Shown here: one piece after another, positions 40,332-48,445 of the stretch | Layout of the letters: each line of letters opens with the position of its first letter | Position numbering within the stretch: position 1 is the first letter of the stretch | Assembly: GCF_024748695.1 (NCBI RefSeq) | Contig: NZ_CP087176.1 | Location: 2,163,501 to 2,227,500, forward strand | Source: Pseudomonas sp. B21-040 | GTDB lineage: Bacteria > Pseudomonadota > Gammaproteobacteria > Pseudomonadales > Pseudomonadaceae | Length of the DNA stretch: 64,000 nt | Direction: 5' to 3' | Notes under the pieces: generated by a model | What the model was told of the DNA's origin: nothing | What the model saw: the letters and a program-made list of their open reading frames with translations, nothing else | Database searches by the model: none | Made by a program: the position numbers and the translations under genes

Positions 40332-40688
40332 TCAGGCCACGTATCGAGGCGTCAAAACCTGATGAGGACGGTTGCGCCACAGATCAAAACCATCAAGTAG
40401 CCAGTTCAGTTCCTGGACAGTCAGGATGATCGCTTCATCGTTGGCATCGGGCGATGTTTTAAATCGTTCGGATTCGAGGCGCTTGAGCCAAAGGCAGAAG
40501 CCGTTGCGTTCCCAATACAAAATCTTCACGCGGTTGCGTGGCTTGTTGAGGAAGACGAAAAGCACAGGGTCGAATACAGCGACTTTGATATCCAGTTCGA
40601 CCAGCGCGGCAAGGCCATCAATGGATTTTCGAAAGTCCACGGGTTTGGGGTAGAGATAGACTTTTTCGACTTTGGCATCGGGTCGCAT
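40332..40688 (-). CDS. tnpB: IS66 accessory protein TnpB
   Basis: A 118-residue IS66 Orf2 protein: KVYLYPKPVDFRKSIDGLAA, DPVLFVFLNKPRNRVKILYW, ERNGFCLWLKRLESERF. Required together with TnpC for transposition in this family. Lies 18 bases upstream of tnpC. Confidence 0.95.
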   Translation of the reverse strand: MRPDAKVEKVYLYPKPVDFRKSIDGLAALVELDIKVAVFDPVLFVFLNKPRNRVKILYWERNGFCLWLKRLESERFKTSPDANDEAIILTVQELNWLLDGFDLWRNRPHQVLTPRYVA

Positions 40689-40857
40689 CATGGCGGGCTG
40701 GCTCCTGAGGGAATCGGGAGCAAAGCATCCGGGATCAACTAAGCGCTTTGAATGTGGGGTTCATGGAGCGCTTACCTCGTTTCCGAGGGCTTTCCAGAAA
40801 ACTGGCGGGTCTCTGTATGCCTGCGGGAGACTTATGCTCAAACGCACCAACAGACAA

Positions 40858-40878
40858 ACTGTCACCAAAACTGTCACC
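40858..40878. repeat. Direct repeats ACTGTCACC, possible integrase arm sites
   Basis: Two copies of ACTGTCACC start 12 bases apart (40858-40866 and 40870-40878), 50 bases from the tRNA-derived core. Short direct repeats at this distance are typical arm-type binding sites of phage integrases. Confidence 0.45.
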
Positions 40879-40929
40879 AGTCTTGAGCAGCCAAGCTTCT
40901 TTACCGCTGGAAGCCTTGAAAATAGTGGC

Positions 40930-40981
40930 GCGGGTGAAGGGAATCGAACCCTCGTTATCAGCTTGGGAAGATGATAACGAG
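40930..40981 (-). other. Attachment-like site: 3' half of tRNA-Gly(CCC)
   Basis: The minus strand from 40970 to 40930 reads as tRNA-Gly(CCC) from the anticodon loop (CTTCCCAAGC) through the T arm (GGGTTCGATTCCC) to the acceptor end (TTCACCCGC). The 5' half of the tRNA is absent. CTCGTTATCA (40951-40960) and TGATAACGAG (40972-40981) form a perfect 10-bp inverted repeat around the anticodon segment, as in the core of a tyrosine-recombinase attachment site. The tRNA 3' end points left, so an element integrated here would be expected to extend rightward. Confidence 0.65.
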
Positions 40982-41066
40982 ATTGCGTCTGCTTCAAGGG
41001 GGGGCAGGGCTGGAGTTTCAGGGCCTATTATTAGCTAGTAATTTATCTTGTTTACATATACATACT

Positions 41067-42734
41067 TTACAGTTGCGTGACCTTCAAGACATGCGCGACA
41101 AATGTACTGGCTGCTATAGCGGCCATTTCTTGTTGTGAGTGCTTATCTTGGCTTTTATTTCCATCAGCCCAGTCGCAAACAGCTTTTATCAATATCCAAT
41201 CAACACGTTCGTTCTGGCAGGATGTATATAGTCCCGCCCCTTCCATCTCGCCACCAATCGCATCAGGAGCCATATTTTTCAGCTGATTTCTAAAGTCAAT
41301 GTTGTCAATTAATTTTTCGCCACTCAATACTAGTCCTGTCTTGATTTTTACGTCGCTTAGCTTCTTCCATGAGATGTCTGCGTTTCTAATCCAGTTCAAA
41401 AGTCTGGATGAACATGAGACTCTGTCACCACGAGGAGTAATGGAGAAAGGGGTGTTTACTCTTTGGAGATCATACAATAGCAGTTGCTTGGATACCAAAA
41501 TTTGGCCGACCGGCTGCGAATCTTTATCCATGCCGAAGCCAATTCCGACCATCATAACTGAATCAATATTAAGTGCGCGAATGCTGCGTCTAACAGTTTC
41601 TTGAGAGCCTCCAAGACCAGAGCTGCCCATTTCACACATGGATAAAAATACTTCGAAAACACCAAGTATGCCAAGTGACTGGTAACCAAAGTCGTCCACG
41701 AATATTGACTTTGCACTTTGGCCAGTTTCTTTTTCGAAGATGTTCAAGACTGCTTGAGTCTCGATGTCGGTTACACAAACAAGCAAAATTCTTTTTTTGG
41801 TAACGGTGGTCATTTTTTTAGACTGTCGTTGAAGTTCGGTAATTAAAGAGAATTCTTTGACGATTAAGTTCCACATTCTTTGCGCGGACGTACTGTCGGG
41901 GATGGCCGTACCTGGTGATTCAATAATGTATTTAATGTCGTCGCTTTGATTGTATCCATTGCGCAGGTCTTTTTTGATCGCATACGCGAGTTCAATTAGT
42001 GCGCTGGCATTGGCTAGGCGTTGAGAATTGGCTGCCTGTTGCGCTTCTATGCAGGATGAAGGTATATAAGAAAAAATCCCTTGGCGATCAATTAGAATGC
42101 TGCTTGCATCAACCTGGTGGTGACTGTTCTTGCTAGTAACGTCACAAACAAACTCTTCATTAGGCTCTTTGTGTCGAGTTACTATTGCTACTGCGCGCGC
42201 CTTCCAGTCGACAGTGTCGGGGGCAAGGGAGGTCAGCGAAACAATAGGGAAGATTTTTGGGATTTCGGAAAGGAGGTTTTTATGCACGTCATAAGCAGTA
42301 GTGATCGCAAGAATCTTTTTGATAATATTATACAGGTCTGAGTGGTGCTCGAGCTTTTGTAGGTTTGATAAATCAATTGTTTCGTCGATGTTAAATGGAG
42401 CAATTTTTACCGCAATGCATACAACAGACTGATATCTGCGAATATCAATATTTACCTTCAGTGGTTGCGAAACTCCAGTCAAGCATAATTCAAATGGAAA
42501 TCTTTTTCCTTTAATTCCCAGTGTTTGCTTTATGTGCTTCAATGCATATTGAAAGTTGACAGTAGGTTCTAAGGTTGAGGGGGTATATTGGATTCGAATA
42601 TTTCCCCCTAAACTCCGGCGGAATACATTACCACCTTTAACATTGAATAAAGCTCCTGACTTTCGAGTGGCTATCTCTCCCGCGGGTGCGAGAGTGGAGA
42701 AGACCTTCCAAGCCAATTCAATACGGTAATTCAC
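41067..42734 (-). CDS. Nucleoside phosphorylase/nucleosidase-domain protein with unknown N-terminal half
   Basis: A 555-residue AT-rich gene. The C-terminal 240 residues are a PNP/UDP-phosphorylase (MTAN-like) domain: KKRILLVCVTDIETQAVLNI, GSSGLGGSQETVRRSIRALN, VMMVGIGFGM, then GGEMEGAGLYT and ILIKAVCDWADGNK, which carry the Glu and Asp expected in nucleosidase active sites. The N-terminal 300 residues match nothing I know and may sense or bind a partner. GTG start with AGG upstream. PNP-domain effectors are used in several antiphage systems to destroy nucleotides such as ATP, so a defence role is plausible; an ordinary nucleoside salvage enzyme would not need the long N-terminus. A structured RNA lies just upstream. 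Confidence 0.75.
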   Translation of the reverse strand: MNYRIELAWKVFSTLAPAGEIATRKSGALFNVKGGNVFRRSLGGNIRIQYTPSTLEPTVNFQYALKHIKQTLGIKGKRFPFELCLTGVSQPLKVNIDIRRYQSVVCIAVKIAPFNIDETIDLSNLQKLEHHSDLYNIIKKILAITTAYDVHKNLLSEIPKIFPIVSLTSLAPDTVDWKARAVAIVTRHKEPNEEFVCDVTSKNSHHQVDASSILIDRQGIFSYIPSSCIEAQQAANSQRLANASALIELAYAIKKDLRNGYNQSDDIKYIIESPGTAIPDSTSAQRMWNLIVKEFSLITELQRQSKKMTTVTKKRILLVCVTDIETQAVLNIFEKETGQSAKSIFVDDFGYQSLGILGVFEVFLSMCEMGSSGLGGSQETVRRSIRALNIDSVMMVGIGFGMDKDSQPVGQILVSKQLLLYDLQRVNTPFSITPRGDRVSCSSRLLNWIRNADISWKKLSDVKIKTGLVLSGEKLIDNIDFRNQLKNMAPDAIGGEMEGAGLYTSCQNERVDWILIKAVCDWADGNKSQDKHSQQEMAAIAASTFVAHVLKVTQL

Positions 42735-42755
42735 AATACCTGCCTCACAATGGGT

Positions 42756-42848
42756 TGACAGGGGAGGAGTCGAACCTCCTTGCCTTAGATATCCTAAGAC
42801 CTGTAATGATTCTGGGTTGCCCCATAGCCTCCGACAGCCTGCCTGTCA
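42756..42848 (-). ncRNA. tRNA-like structured element upstream of phosphorylase-domain gene
   Basis: A 93-base segment whose ends pair as an acceptor-like 7-bp stem (TGACAGG/CCTGTCA). Inside are TGGG-GCAA-CCCA (GNRA tetraloop), CTTAG-GATAT-CTAAG and a T-arm-like GGAGG-TTCGACT-CCTCC. The 5' arm can alternatively form GACAG-GCAGG-CTGTC. It lacks a canonical D arm, a 7-base anticodon loop and the usual T at position 8, so it is not a normal tRNA. It ends about 20 bases before the GTG of the downstream gene, so it may be a leader regulating it. Confidence 0.45.
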
Positions 42849-43383
42849 TTATGCTATCACATAGCTTTCAAGAAGCGCTGCTACTCGTGCACTCATGAAT
42901 GTATTTATCTGTGCGGTTCGATTGTCCCGACTACCGACACCTTTTAAAAAGAATCCAGCCATAGCGCTGCGACAGTGCTCATGATTGGAGCCGAAAACGG
43001 TTGCTTAAATTTTGCTACTGCGAGTGAGAGAGGACGGAAGCGAATGTTGATGGTACGAAATTGGTACGGGGGATTCAGAACAGACCTATCGGCCTTTATT
43101 TGCGGGGGCGGTTCGCCTAGTGAGTCCAATCCATCATCGGGGCGACGGAGAAGCGGCGGGAAAGTGGGGCGGGTATGGCGGTGATTGGGGGCATTGGCGG
43201 TCTGGAATCGGTGGGGCGAAAGACGGGAGTTTATCAGGAATGGATCTGTTGGGTTGAGGCGAGTCCTGCGGCTATATCTCCGGCTGCCATTGGCAAATCT
43301 ACTGGAGGTAATGGGCGAGACAGCATTTACGCGGACTGATAGCATATGGCTACTAACTACAAAGCCGTTCGAGGAAGGATCCC
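42849..43383. other. Intergenic region without a supported gene
   Basis: About 530 bases between the structured RNA and the next gene. Long open frames exist on both strands but show arginine/proline-rich compositions typical of antisense reading of GC-rich DNA. GAGGAAGG before 43384 is the ribosome site of the next gene. Confidence 0.4.
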
Positions 43384-44043
43384 ATGTTGAAGAAAATTGC
43401 GTCATTTGCTTTAGTCACCGCCATCATTTTTCTATTTGCGCAAGGCGCAGCTGCCGAAGACAAGCTCTTCAAGAATTACGTCTATCAATCCCCCCTCGCG
43501 AACTACACCGAAGCCACTGGTTACTACGACTGCTCCGAAGATGTCGGCGGGACGGCAAGGTGCATCGACGACGTCGATTTCCTGGAAGAGAAATTCACCG
43601 TGGCGTTGGTGTTCTCGGGAGACAAGCTGATCATGGTGTCGTTGATCAGCCCGTTCGATCAGGATTTGTATGGCAAAGCCATCGCAGGGCTTTCCAAGAC
43701 ATTCACGTTGGTTTCCATGACCGATGATAAGTCGATGCTGGACGTGGTCGAAGTTGCGAAAAAAGTGAGTAGCAAAGACGAGTTGACAGCGAAGTTAACT
43801 AACTTCGAACAGGTCGCGCTGACCTCCGGGAGTCTGACCTATACGTTTTTGGAAGGTGTGAGTGCCAAAGGACAGTCGAATGCGGTTGGCGCGTTGAACG
43901 CATCGCCTGAGAATACGAGATCTGCTGAGTTGGTGCTTGCGGGAGAGGGGGCTGACGCGGGGGTGTTGATTCGGTTTTCGTTTCCGCGGTTAGAGGCGAA
44001 TAAGATTATTCAGGCGGCTAAGAAGCCGGTTGAGGCTTTTTGA
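43384..44043 (+). CDS. Periplasmic hypothetical protein
   Basis: A 219-residue protein with a clear Sec signal peptide (MLKKIASFALVTAIIFLFAQ, cleavage after GAAA) and GAGGAAGGATCCC upstream of the ATG. The mature part has a Cys pair (YYDCSEDVGG, ARCIDDVDFL) that could form a disulfide, and alternates strands and helices (VALVFSGDKLIMVSLISPFD). No named domain recognised. Single gene followed by a 14-bp stem hairpin. Confidence 0.75.
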   Translation: MLKKIASFALVTAIIFLFAQGAAAEDKLFKNYVYQSPLANYTEATGYYDCSEDVGGTARCIDDVDFLEEKFTVALVFSGDKLIMVSLISPFDQDLYGKAIAGLSKTFTLVSMTDDKSMLDVVEVAKKVSSKDELTAKLTNFEQVALTSGSLTYTFLEGVSAKGQSNAVGALNASPENTRSAELVLAGEGADAGVLIRFSFPRLEANKIIQAAKKPVEAF

Positions 44044-44049
44044 TTTTTT

Positions 44050-44087
44050 CCAGCCCTGAAATATTGTTACACCTATTTCAGGGCTGG
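44050..44087. terminator. Hairpin between convergent genes
   Basis: CCAGCCCTGAAATA and TATTTCAGGGCTGG form a perfect 14-bp stem between two convergent genes. T-rich sequence precedes rather than follows it on the plus strand, so termination efficiency is uncertain. Confidence 0.55.
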
Positions 44088-44107
44088 ACACTAGGCATGT
44101 ACGCAGC

Positions 44108-44713
44108 TCAAAAAAACCAGCTGCGATCATCCTCAAGTTCCTGGCGACATTGCTTGAGCTGCGAGCTGTAGTTCTGTGATTGTTGTTCTACTTTGCGCGC
44201 TACCTGCATTAGCCAGGGCTTGCTGAGATAGGTGCCGTTGCGATATCCCCCGCGTCCTTCGTGGTACGCCAGATACTGGTTATAGGTATCCCATTTGGAG
44301 ATCCCGAGTTGGCGCTGAGTGCCGGTGGTGTACCAGCCGATGAACATGATTGCGTCATCAAAGTTGTCGCGCGAACCGCCATTGCCGGTGCCGTCTTTGT
44401 ACTCGCCCCACACGGGGTCTTGCGCTTGCGCATAGCCGTAGGCGGAGCTGACTCGACCCCAAGGGATGACCCACAGCAGGTAGTCGCGAGGGGGGAGCGC
44501 ATCGGCAACAAAACTGCTTTCCTGCTTCATGATTGCCATCGCCACATGTTGAGGCGTGCCCCACTTTTCCTGCATCTCCAGCGAGTTTTCGTACCAGTCA
44601 GGGTATTCACGATAAATATTGCAGAGGTTGTTTTGGTCCTTTGGTGGCGACGTTGTGCAGCCCGTCAAGATCAGCAGCATCAATACAGGTATCCATGTTC
44701 GCCATTGCTTCAT
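44108..44713 (-). CDS. Lipoprotein lytic-transglycosylase-like protein
   Basis: A 201-residue lipoprotein: signal ending in the lipobox LTGC near residue 19. The mature part has an SLT-type fold: WYENSLEMQEKWGTPQHVAM, then IMKQESSF with the likely catalytic Glu, SSAYGYAQAQDPVWGEYKDG and YNQYLAYHEGRGGYRNGTYL. It would cleave peptidoglycan glycan strands from the outer-membrane side. Single gene on the minus strand. Confidence 0.85.
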   Translation of the reverse strand: MKQWRTWIPVLMLLILTGCTTSPPKDQNNLCNIYREYPDWYENSLEMQEKWGTPQHVAMAIMKQESSFVADALPPRDYLLWVIPWGRVSSAYGYAQAQDPVWGEYKDGTGNGGSRDNFDDAIMFIGWYTTGTQRQLGISKWDTYNQYLAYHEGRGGYRNGTYLSKPWLMQVARKVEQQSQNYSSQLKQCRQELEDDRSWFF

Positions 44714-45017
44714 TCATCGTGTCTCGGAAAAGAGTAAGGGTGACGTCAGCCCAAATAAGTCGCACGTGGCCCGCATGGGCCAAAGCACCGACGGCAACGT
44801 GTGATGTCATCTGGCTGGACGAGGTCACCCGTTGGCGAGGCTGCTTTGTAACGTTCTGCTACCGTTGAACGACCCTTTTTCACCTCCCGGGCCGCCGAAG
44901 CTGAACCAATGCTGTCGGCGCGCAAAGTTTCATGATGCCCGGCGAAATGGCAGTCTAGGATGACCACTTAAGGTCGTATCACCGCGCTTGCATCCCATCC
45001 CATAGAGGGAACTGAAA
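44714..45017. other. Intergenic region, no supported gene
   Basis: Divergent promoters for the transglycosylase (left) and small lipoprotein (right). No long motif recognised; GAGGGAAC precedes the ATG at 45018. Confidence 0.4.
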
Positions 45018-45236
45018 ATGATCTCGAAACTGTTCAAAGTCGTGCTGATCGGTGGTGCGTTGCTGTTGAGCGCCTGTTCGGGTGTGAGCACCCAGAGCAA
45101 TTATTCGGAAGAATCCGTGCCCTCTGCCGGCTTTGGCCCGGGACCCACCAACAATCCCGGTAAGATGAATTTCCATGGCAGTGCGCTCGGCAACAGCTTT
45201 GGCGAGTACAGTTCGGGGTTGTTGCACGATGATTGA
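45018..45236 (+). CDS. Small lipoprotein
   Basis: A 72-residue lipoprotein: MISKLFKVVLIGGALLLSAC with a lipobox LSAC, then a Ser/Gly/Asn-rich flexible mature part ending LLHDD. Ribosome site GAGGGAA 8 bases upstream, terminator right after the stop, so a monocistronic unit. Function unknown. Confidence 0.7.
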   Translation: MISKLFKVVLIGGALLLSACSGVSTQSNYSEESVPSAGFGPGPTNNPGKMNFHGSALGNSFGEYSSGLLHDD

Positions 45237-45238
45237 TT

Positions 45239-45265
45239 AACGGCGGAAGTGTTTCCGCCGTTTTG
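45239..45265 (+). terminator. Rho-independent terminator
   Basis: AACGGCGGAA and TTTCCGCCGTT pair around GTG and run into TTTT. Ends the small lipoprotein gene. Confidence 0.88.
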
Positions 45266-45279
45266 CGTTTTACTTGAGG

Positions 45280-45328
45280 GCTGGCGACTGCTGCGCAGTC
45301 GGACGCAGGCTTCGCCAGCTGCTACAGG
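45280..45328. repeat. Pseudomonas REP-type palindromic repeat
   Basis: GCTGGCGA (45280-45287) pairs with TCGCCAGC (45312-45319); inside, GACTGC/GCAGTC makes a second stem. It is followed by TGCTACAGGGGG. This is a familiar extragenic repeat of fluorescent pseudomonads; identity is from memory of the class. Confidence 0.7.
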
Positions 45329-45349
45329 GGGGGCGTGGCAGGTTGCGGG

Positions 45350-46135
45350 TTATTTAGCTTCGGGCGTTGCTATCCATTGTCCCAGGACTTTCTGGTAGTT
45401 GCCCGTCACCTTGGCCAGGTGCAGCCACTGATCGACATACAACTTCCAGGTGATGTCGTCGCGCGGCAGCAGGTAGGCCTTTTCCCCATACTGCATAAAC
45501 CGGCTCGGGTTAACCGCGCACAAACCGGGTTTGAGTTTCTGCTGGTAAAGCGCTTCCGACGCATCGGTAATCATCACGTCCGCCTTCTTGTCCAGTAGCT
45601 CCTGGAAGATGCTCACGTTGTCGTGAAGGCTCAATTGCGCCTTGGGCAAGAAGGCGTGAACAAAGGCTTCGTTAGTGCCACCGGCCGGTTCAACCAGACG
45701 AACTGAAGGCTGGTTGATTTGCTCGACGGTCTGGTACAGCGACTGATCTTCGCAGCGCACCAGCGGGATCTTGCCGTCGACGTCCAGTGTGGTGCTGAAG
45801 AAGGCTTTTTTCTGACGCTCCAGGGTGACCGAGATCCCGCCCATGCCGATGTCGCATTTGCCCGCCAGCAAGTCGGGCATCAGGGTTTTCCAAGTGGTCT
45901 GCACCCATTCAACCTTGACGCCCAGGCTGTCCGCCAGTGAACGAGCCATGGCAATGTCGATGCCTGAGTATTCACCGGTCTCGGCTTTGTAGGTGTAGGG
46001 TTTGTAGTCGCCTGTCGTACAAACCCGTAGTTGGCCTTGTTGAATGACGCTGTCCAGGTGCGAAGGTTCTGCCTGAACGCCAAACGATAGAGCGAGTAAG
46101 CCCCCGAGCATGATTGTGCTGCTTATGTGTTTCAT
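45350..46135 (-). CDS. Periplasmic substrate-binding/cyclohexadienyl dehydratase-like protein
   Basis: A 261-residue exported protein (MKHISSTIMLGGLLALSFGV signal, cleavage near VQA). Solute-binding fold: LRVCTTGDYKPYTYKAETGE, YSGIDIAMARSLADSLGV, LLAGKCDIGMGGISVTLERQ, DVMITDASEALYQQKLK. The closest named relative is PheC, a periplasmic prephenate/arogenate dehydratase derived from binding proteins; an amino-acid binding protein is the alternative. No transporter permease or ATPase gene is adjacent, which favours an enzyme. Confidence 0.75.
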   Translation of the reverse strand: MKHISSTIMLGGLLALSFGVQAEPSHLDSVIQQGQLRVCTTGDYKPYTYKAETGEYSGIDIAMARSLADSLGVKVEWVQTTWKTLMPDLLAGKCDIGMGGISVTLERQKKAFFSTTLDVDGKIPLVRCEDQSLYQTVEQINQPSVRLVEPAGGTNEAFVHAFLPKAQLSLHDNVSIFQELLDKKADVMITDASEALYQQKLKPGLCAVNPSRFMQYGEKAYLLPRDDITWKLYVDQWLHLAKVTGNYQKVLGQWIATPEAK

Positions 46136-46186
46136 TGTTGTCCGGCTTCCATGATGGATTTGGGACTCAGAGTAGAACTTGATTTG

Positions 46187-47122
46187 CTAAAGATTGCTCG
46201 TCTCTACTTCAGGGCTCAACGTCCCCAGCCACGCTACCAATCCCAAAATCAACACGGCGGCTGCCAATTCCAGGATCACGCTGCGCCGCAACGCCTTTGC
46301 CGCGACTCGATACTGCCCGTCCCGCAACGACTGCTCCAAAAAAGGCCCCAAGTGAAACCGGTTCAAGGCAGCAAGCACCAGCATCCCGGCAAACAGTGCC
46401 ACTTTGATAAACAGCAAAATCCCGTAAGTACTGAGTAAAACGTCATCCAGTTTGGGGCCGACGATGAACAGGTAATTCACGACTCCCGTCACCGAAATGA
46501 CGACGACGATCACCGCACCCACCGTTTCAAATCGTGCAACCGCACGAGCCAGCAGCCTGACGGGCTCTTGCGATTGCAGCGCATTAATCTTCGCCATCAT
46601 CGCAAACACCACGAGCGCGCCAAGCCAGGCACCTGCCGCCAACAAATGAAGGATGTCGCTGGTGAAATGCCAAATGCGCCGGCTGCCTTCGTCCATTGCT
46701 CCGTGTCCGCTCCAGGCCAGGGAAGCGAGGGCGATGCCGCCGGCAATAGAGGCAATCAGCAAGCTCAAGTCGGGTGCGCGAGTGTTGAGCGCCATGGCTA
46801 GACCGCAGACAGTCAGCGCAACGATTCGCGCCACCCAGGCCAACCCGACGTCCGTCTCCAGCACCATCATCTCGATGTGCGGGCGCAATTCGGTAAAGTC
46901 CGTTTCACCGCTCATGGCGCTCGCCATCACCACCATGCTCGCGACAGACAGCAACACACCCAGCATCGCCGCCCCCGCAAGCATCGACCGAAACGGCAAT
47001 ACCACCCCGGACAACCGTTCCCGTCCGTTCAGGCTGTACAACCCGAATGCCGCTATGCCAAACAACAACATCAAGTCCAGATACAACACAAACCGCAGGG
47101 CAACGCTGAACGACTCGCTCAT
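46187..47122 (-). CDS. copD: Copper resistance inner-membrane protein CopD
   Basis: A 311-residue polytopic protein with about eight hydrophobic segments (LYLDLMLLFGIAAFGLY, LLAAGAWLGALVVFAMMAKI, VIVVVISVTGVVNYLFIVGP). His residues in the membrane core (LHLLAAGAW) fit the CopD family, which moves copper across the inner membrane with CopC. ATG 47122 is preferred to the TTG before it. Last gene of copABCD. Confidence 0.92.
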   Translation of the reverse strand: MSESFSVALRFVLYLDLMLLFGIAAFGLYSLNGRERLSGVVLPFRSMLAGAAMLGVLLSVASMVVMASAMSGETDFTELRPHIEMMVLETDVGLAWVARIVALTVCGLAMALNTRAPDLSLLIASIAGGIALASLAWSGHGAMDEGSRRIWHFTSDILHLLAAGAWLGALVVFAMMAKINALQSQEPVRLLARAVARFETVGAVIVVVISVTGVVNYLFIVGPKLDDVLLSTYGILLFIKVALFAGMLVLAALNRFHLGPFLEQSLRDGQYRVAAKALRRSVILELAAAVLILGLVAWLGTLSPEVETSNL

Positions 47123-47125
47123 CAA

Positions 47126-47497
47126 TCACTTCACTTTGAACGAAACGTTGCCGGTTATCGGATGCGTGTCCGAAGACACCGCGCGCCATTCGACGTTGTA
47201 GCTGCCCGTGGGCAGTGGCGAGAGCGGGGTGATGAGCATGGTTTTCGGGTCGCTGCCAGCGGCGACTTTGGCTTTCATCGGCATCGGTGAGTGGGCCATG
47301 CCGGGCATTTCGGTCATGACCAGTTTTGCGCCGGAGAATTGGGTCATGAGGTTTTCGGAGAAGTGCAGTTCGATGGTGTTCGGCGACGTACCGTCGGCAC
47401 CTTCAGCGGGGGTGGAGGAGAGCAGTTTCGGGTGCGCTTGAGCGAGTGTGCTCATCAGCAGTCCGAGGGTGATAGCGGTGATTTTGATGGTGCGCAT
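47126..47497 (-). CDS. copC: Periplasmic copper-binding protein CopC
   Basis: A 123-residue exported cupredoxin-like protein: signal MRTIKITAITLGLLMSTLAQ, mature start AHPKLLSSTPAEG with the N-terminal His Cu(II) ligand, and a Met-rich Cu(I) loop (MTEMPGMAHSPMPM). ATG 47497 has GAGG upstream. Lies between copB and copD, 3 bases from the copD leader. Confidence 0.94.
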   Translation of the reverse strand: MRTIKITAITLGLLMSTLAQAHPKLLSSTPAEGADGTSPNTIELHFSENLMTQFSGAKLVMTEMPGMAHSPMPMKAKVAAGSDPKTMLITPLSPLPTGSYNVEWRAVSSDTHPITGNVSFKVK

Positions 47498-47550
47498 GCA
47501 AGGCCTCTTTAAGCGGTTGTTTTTTTGATTTTGATTTTGATTTGATGCAT

Positions 47551-48438
47551 TCAGAACCACAGTCGAACGCCGAGGACGAGGCGCGTTTCACTGCGATCTT
47601 CGCCTTCATCAGCGGCGTAATCGGCGGTTTTGCCGTACGTGCGGTTCCAGGTCACACCGATGTAAGGCGCGAACTCTCGGCGGATTTCGTAACGCAGGCG
47701 CAGGCCGGCTTCGGTGTTGGACAGGCCGGAGCCGATGCCGCGTTGTGGGTCGTTTTTGCCATAGGCATTCAGTTCGGCTGTCGGCTGCAAGATGAGCCGG
47801 TTGGTCAGCAGAATGTCGTAGTCGCCTTCCAGCCTCGCGCCGGTTTGACCTGCTTCGCCAATGAACGCAGTGGCCTCGGCTTCGAAGTTGTACAGCGCCA
47901 TGCCTTGTACGCCGAATGCCGCCCAGGTTTGCGGGGCACCGGGTTTGAAGTCCTGGCGAACGCCGCTCACCACGTCCCACCAGGGGGAAATCGCGTGGCC
48001 CCACAGGGCCTGGATTTCGGCGTCTTCGGTCTTGCCGTTGCTGCGCTCGCCTTCGGAGCGCAACCACAGGCGATCGATGTCGCCGCCGACCCAGCCGGAG
48101 AGATCCCACGCGAGCGTGCTGGCGTCGTCGGCGTCCTGCCATTCGAGTTTGTCGGCAAGGAAGTAATAGTTGAGCGCGCTGTCATGCACATTGTGGCCGC
48201 CGGGGCTGACGAACACGGCGGCGCGGTCGGCATCGGTCAGCACCGGGATCGGCGTGCGACTTTCGGTCGGCGCGGCGGGCTGCATCTGGAAGTCGTCCAT
48301 GCTTTGCATCTGGCTGGGGTCCATGCCGGTCATTTGGCTGTGGTCCATGCCCTGCATGTCGGGGGTGGCGGCCATGGCCGATGAGAGCGGCAGGCCCGCA
48401 GTCATGAGCGCGAAAGAAATCGGGATAAGTCTGGTCAT
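47551..48438 (-). CDS. copB: Outer-membrane copper resistance protein CopB
   Basis: A 295-residue protein: signal [20 protein letters not shown], Met/His-rich N-terminus ([20 protein letters not shown]) that binds copper, then a beta-barrel ([40 protein letters not shown]) ending in Phe, as outer-membrane proteins do. Start 48438 lies 7 bases after copA. Confidence 0.94.
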   Translation of the reverse strand: MTRLIPISFALMTAGLPLSSAMAATPDMQGMDHSQMTGMDPSQMQSMDDFQMQPAAPTESRTPIPVLTDADRAAVFVSPGGHNVHDSALNYYFLADKLEWQDADDASTLAWDLSGWVGGDIDRLWLRSEGERSNGKTEDAEIQALWGHAISPWWDVVSGVRQDFKPGAPQTWAAFGVQGMALYNFEAEATAFIGEAGQTGARLEGDYDILLTNRLILQPTAELNAYGKNDPQRGIGSGLSNTEAGLRLRYEIRREFAPYIGVTWNRTYGKTADYAADEGEDRSETRLVLGVRLWF

Positions 48439-48445
48439 GAGCGCC

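Larger units (their letters stand above)
38426..40775 (-). mobile_element. IS66-family insertion sequence with 8-bp target duplication
   Basis: A 2350-bp element bounded by imperfect 24-bp inverted repeats: the right end (minus strand) begins GTAAGCGCTCCATGAACCCC and the left end begins GTATGCGATCCATAAACCCC. Both are flanked by the identical octamer CTCGTTTC (38418-38425 and 40776-40783), the 8-bp duplication expected for IS66. Contents: tnpB, tnpC and a DUF6429 passenger; no tnpA-like gene was found. The perfect duplication indicates a single, structurally intact insertion. Confidence 0.93.

Noticed and set aside
42756..42848. Canonical tRNA gene
   Set aside because: Acceptor and T arms are convincing, but no D arm, no 7-base anticodon loop and 93 bases in length; kept only as a tRNA-like RNA.
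42944..43405. 153-codon minus-strand frame upstream of the periplasmic protein gene
   Set aside because: Arg/Pro-rich, no ribosome site, overlaps the next gene's start on the other strand.
47609..48142. Arg-rich 177-codon frame within copB
   Set aside because: Alternative frame of a clearly assigned outer-membrane protein gene.
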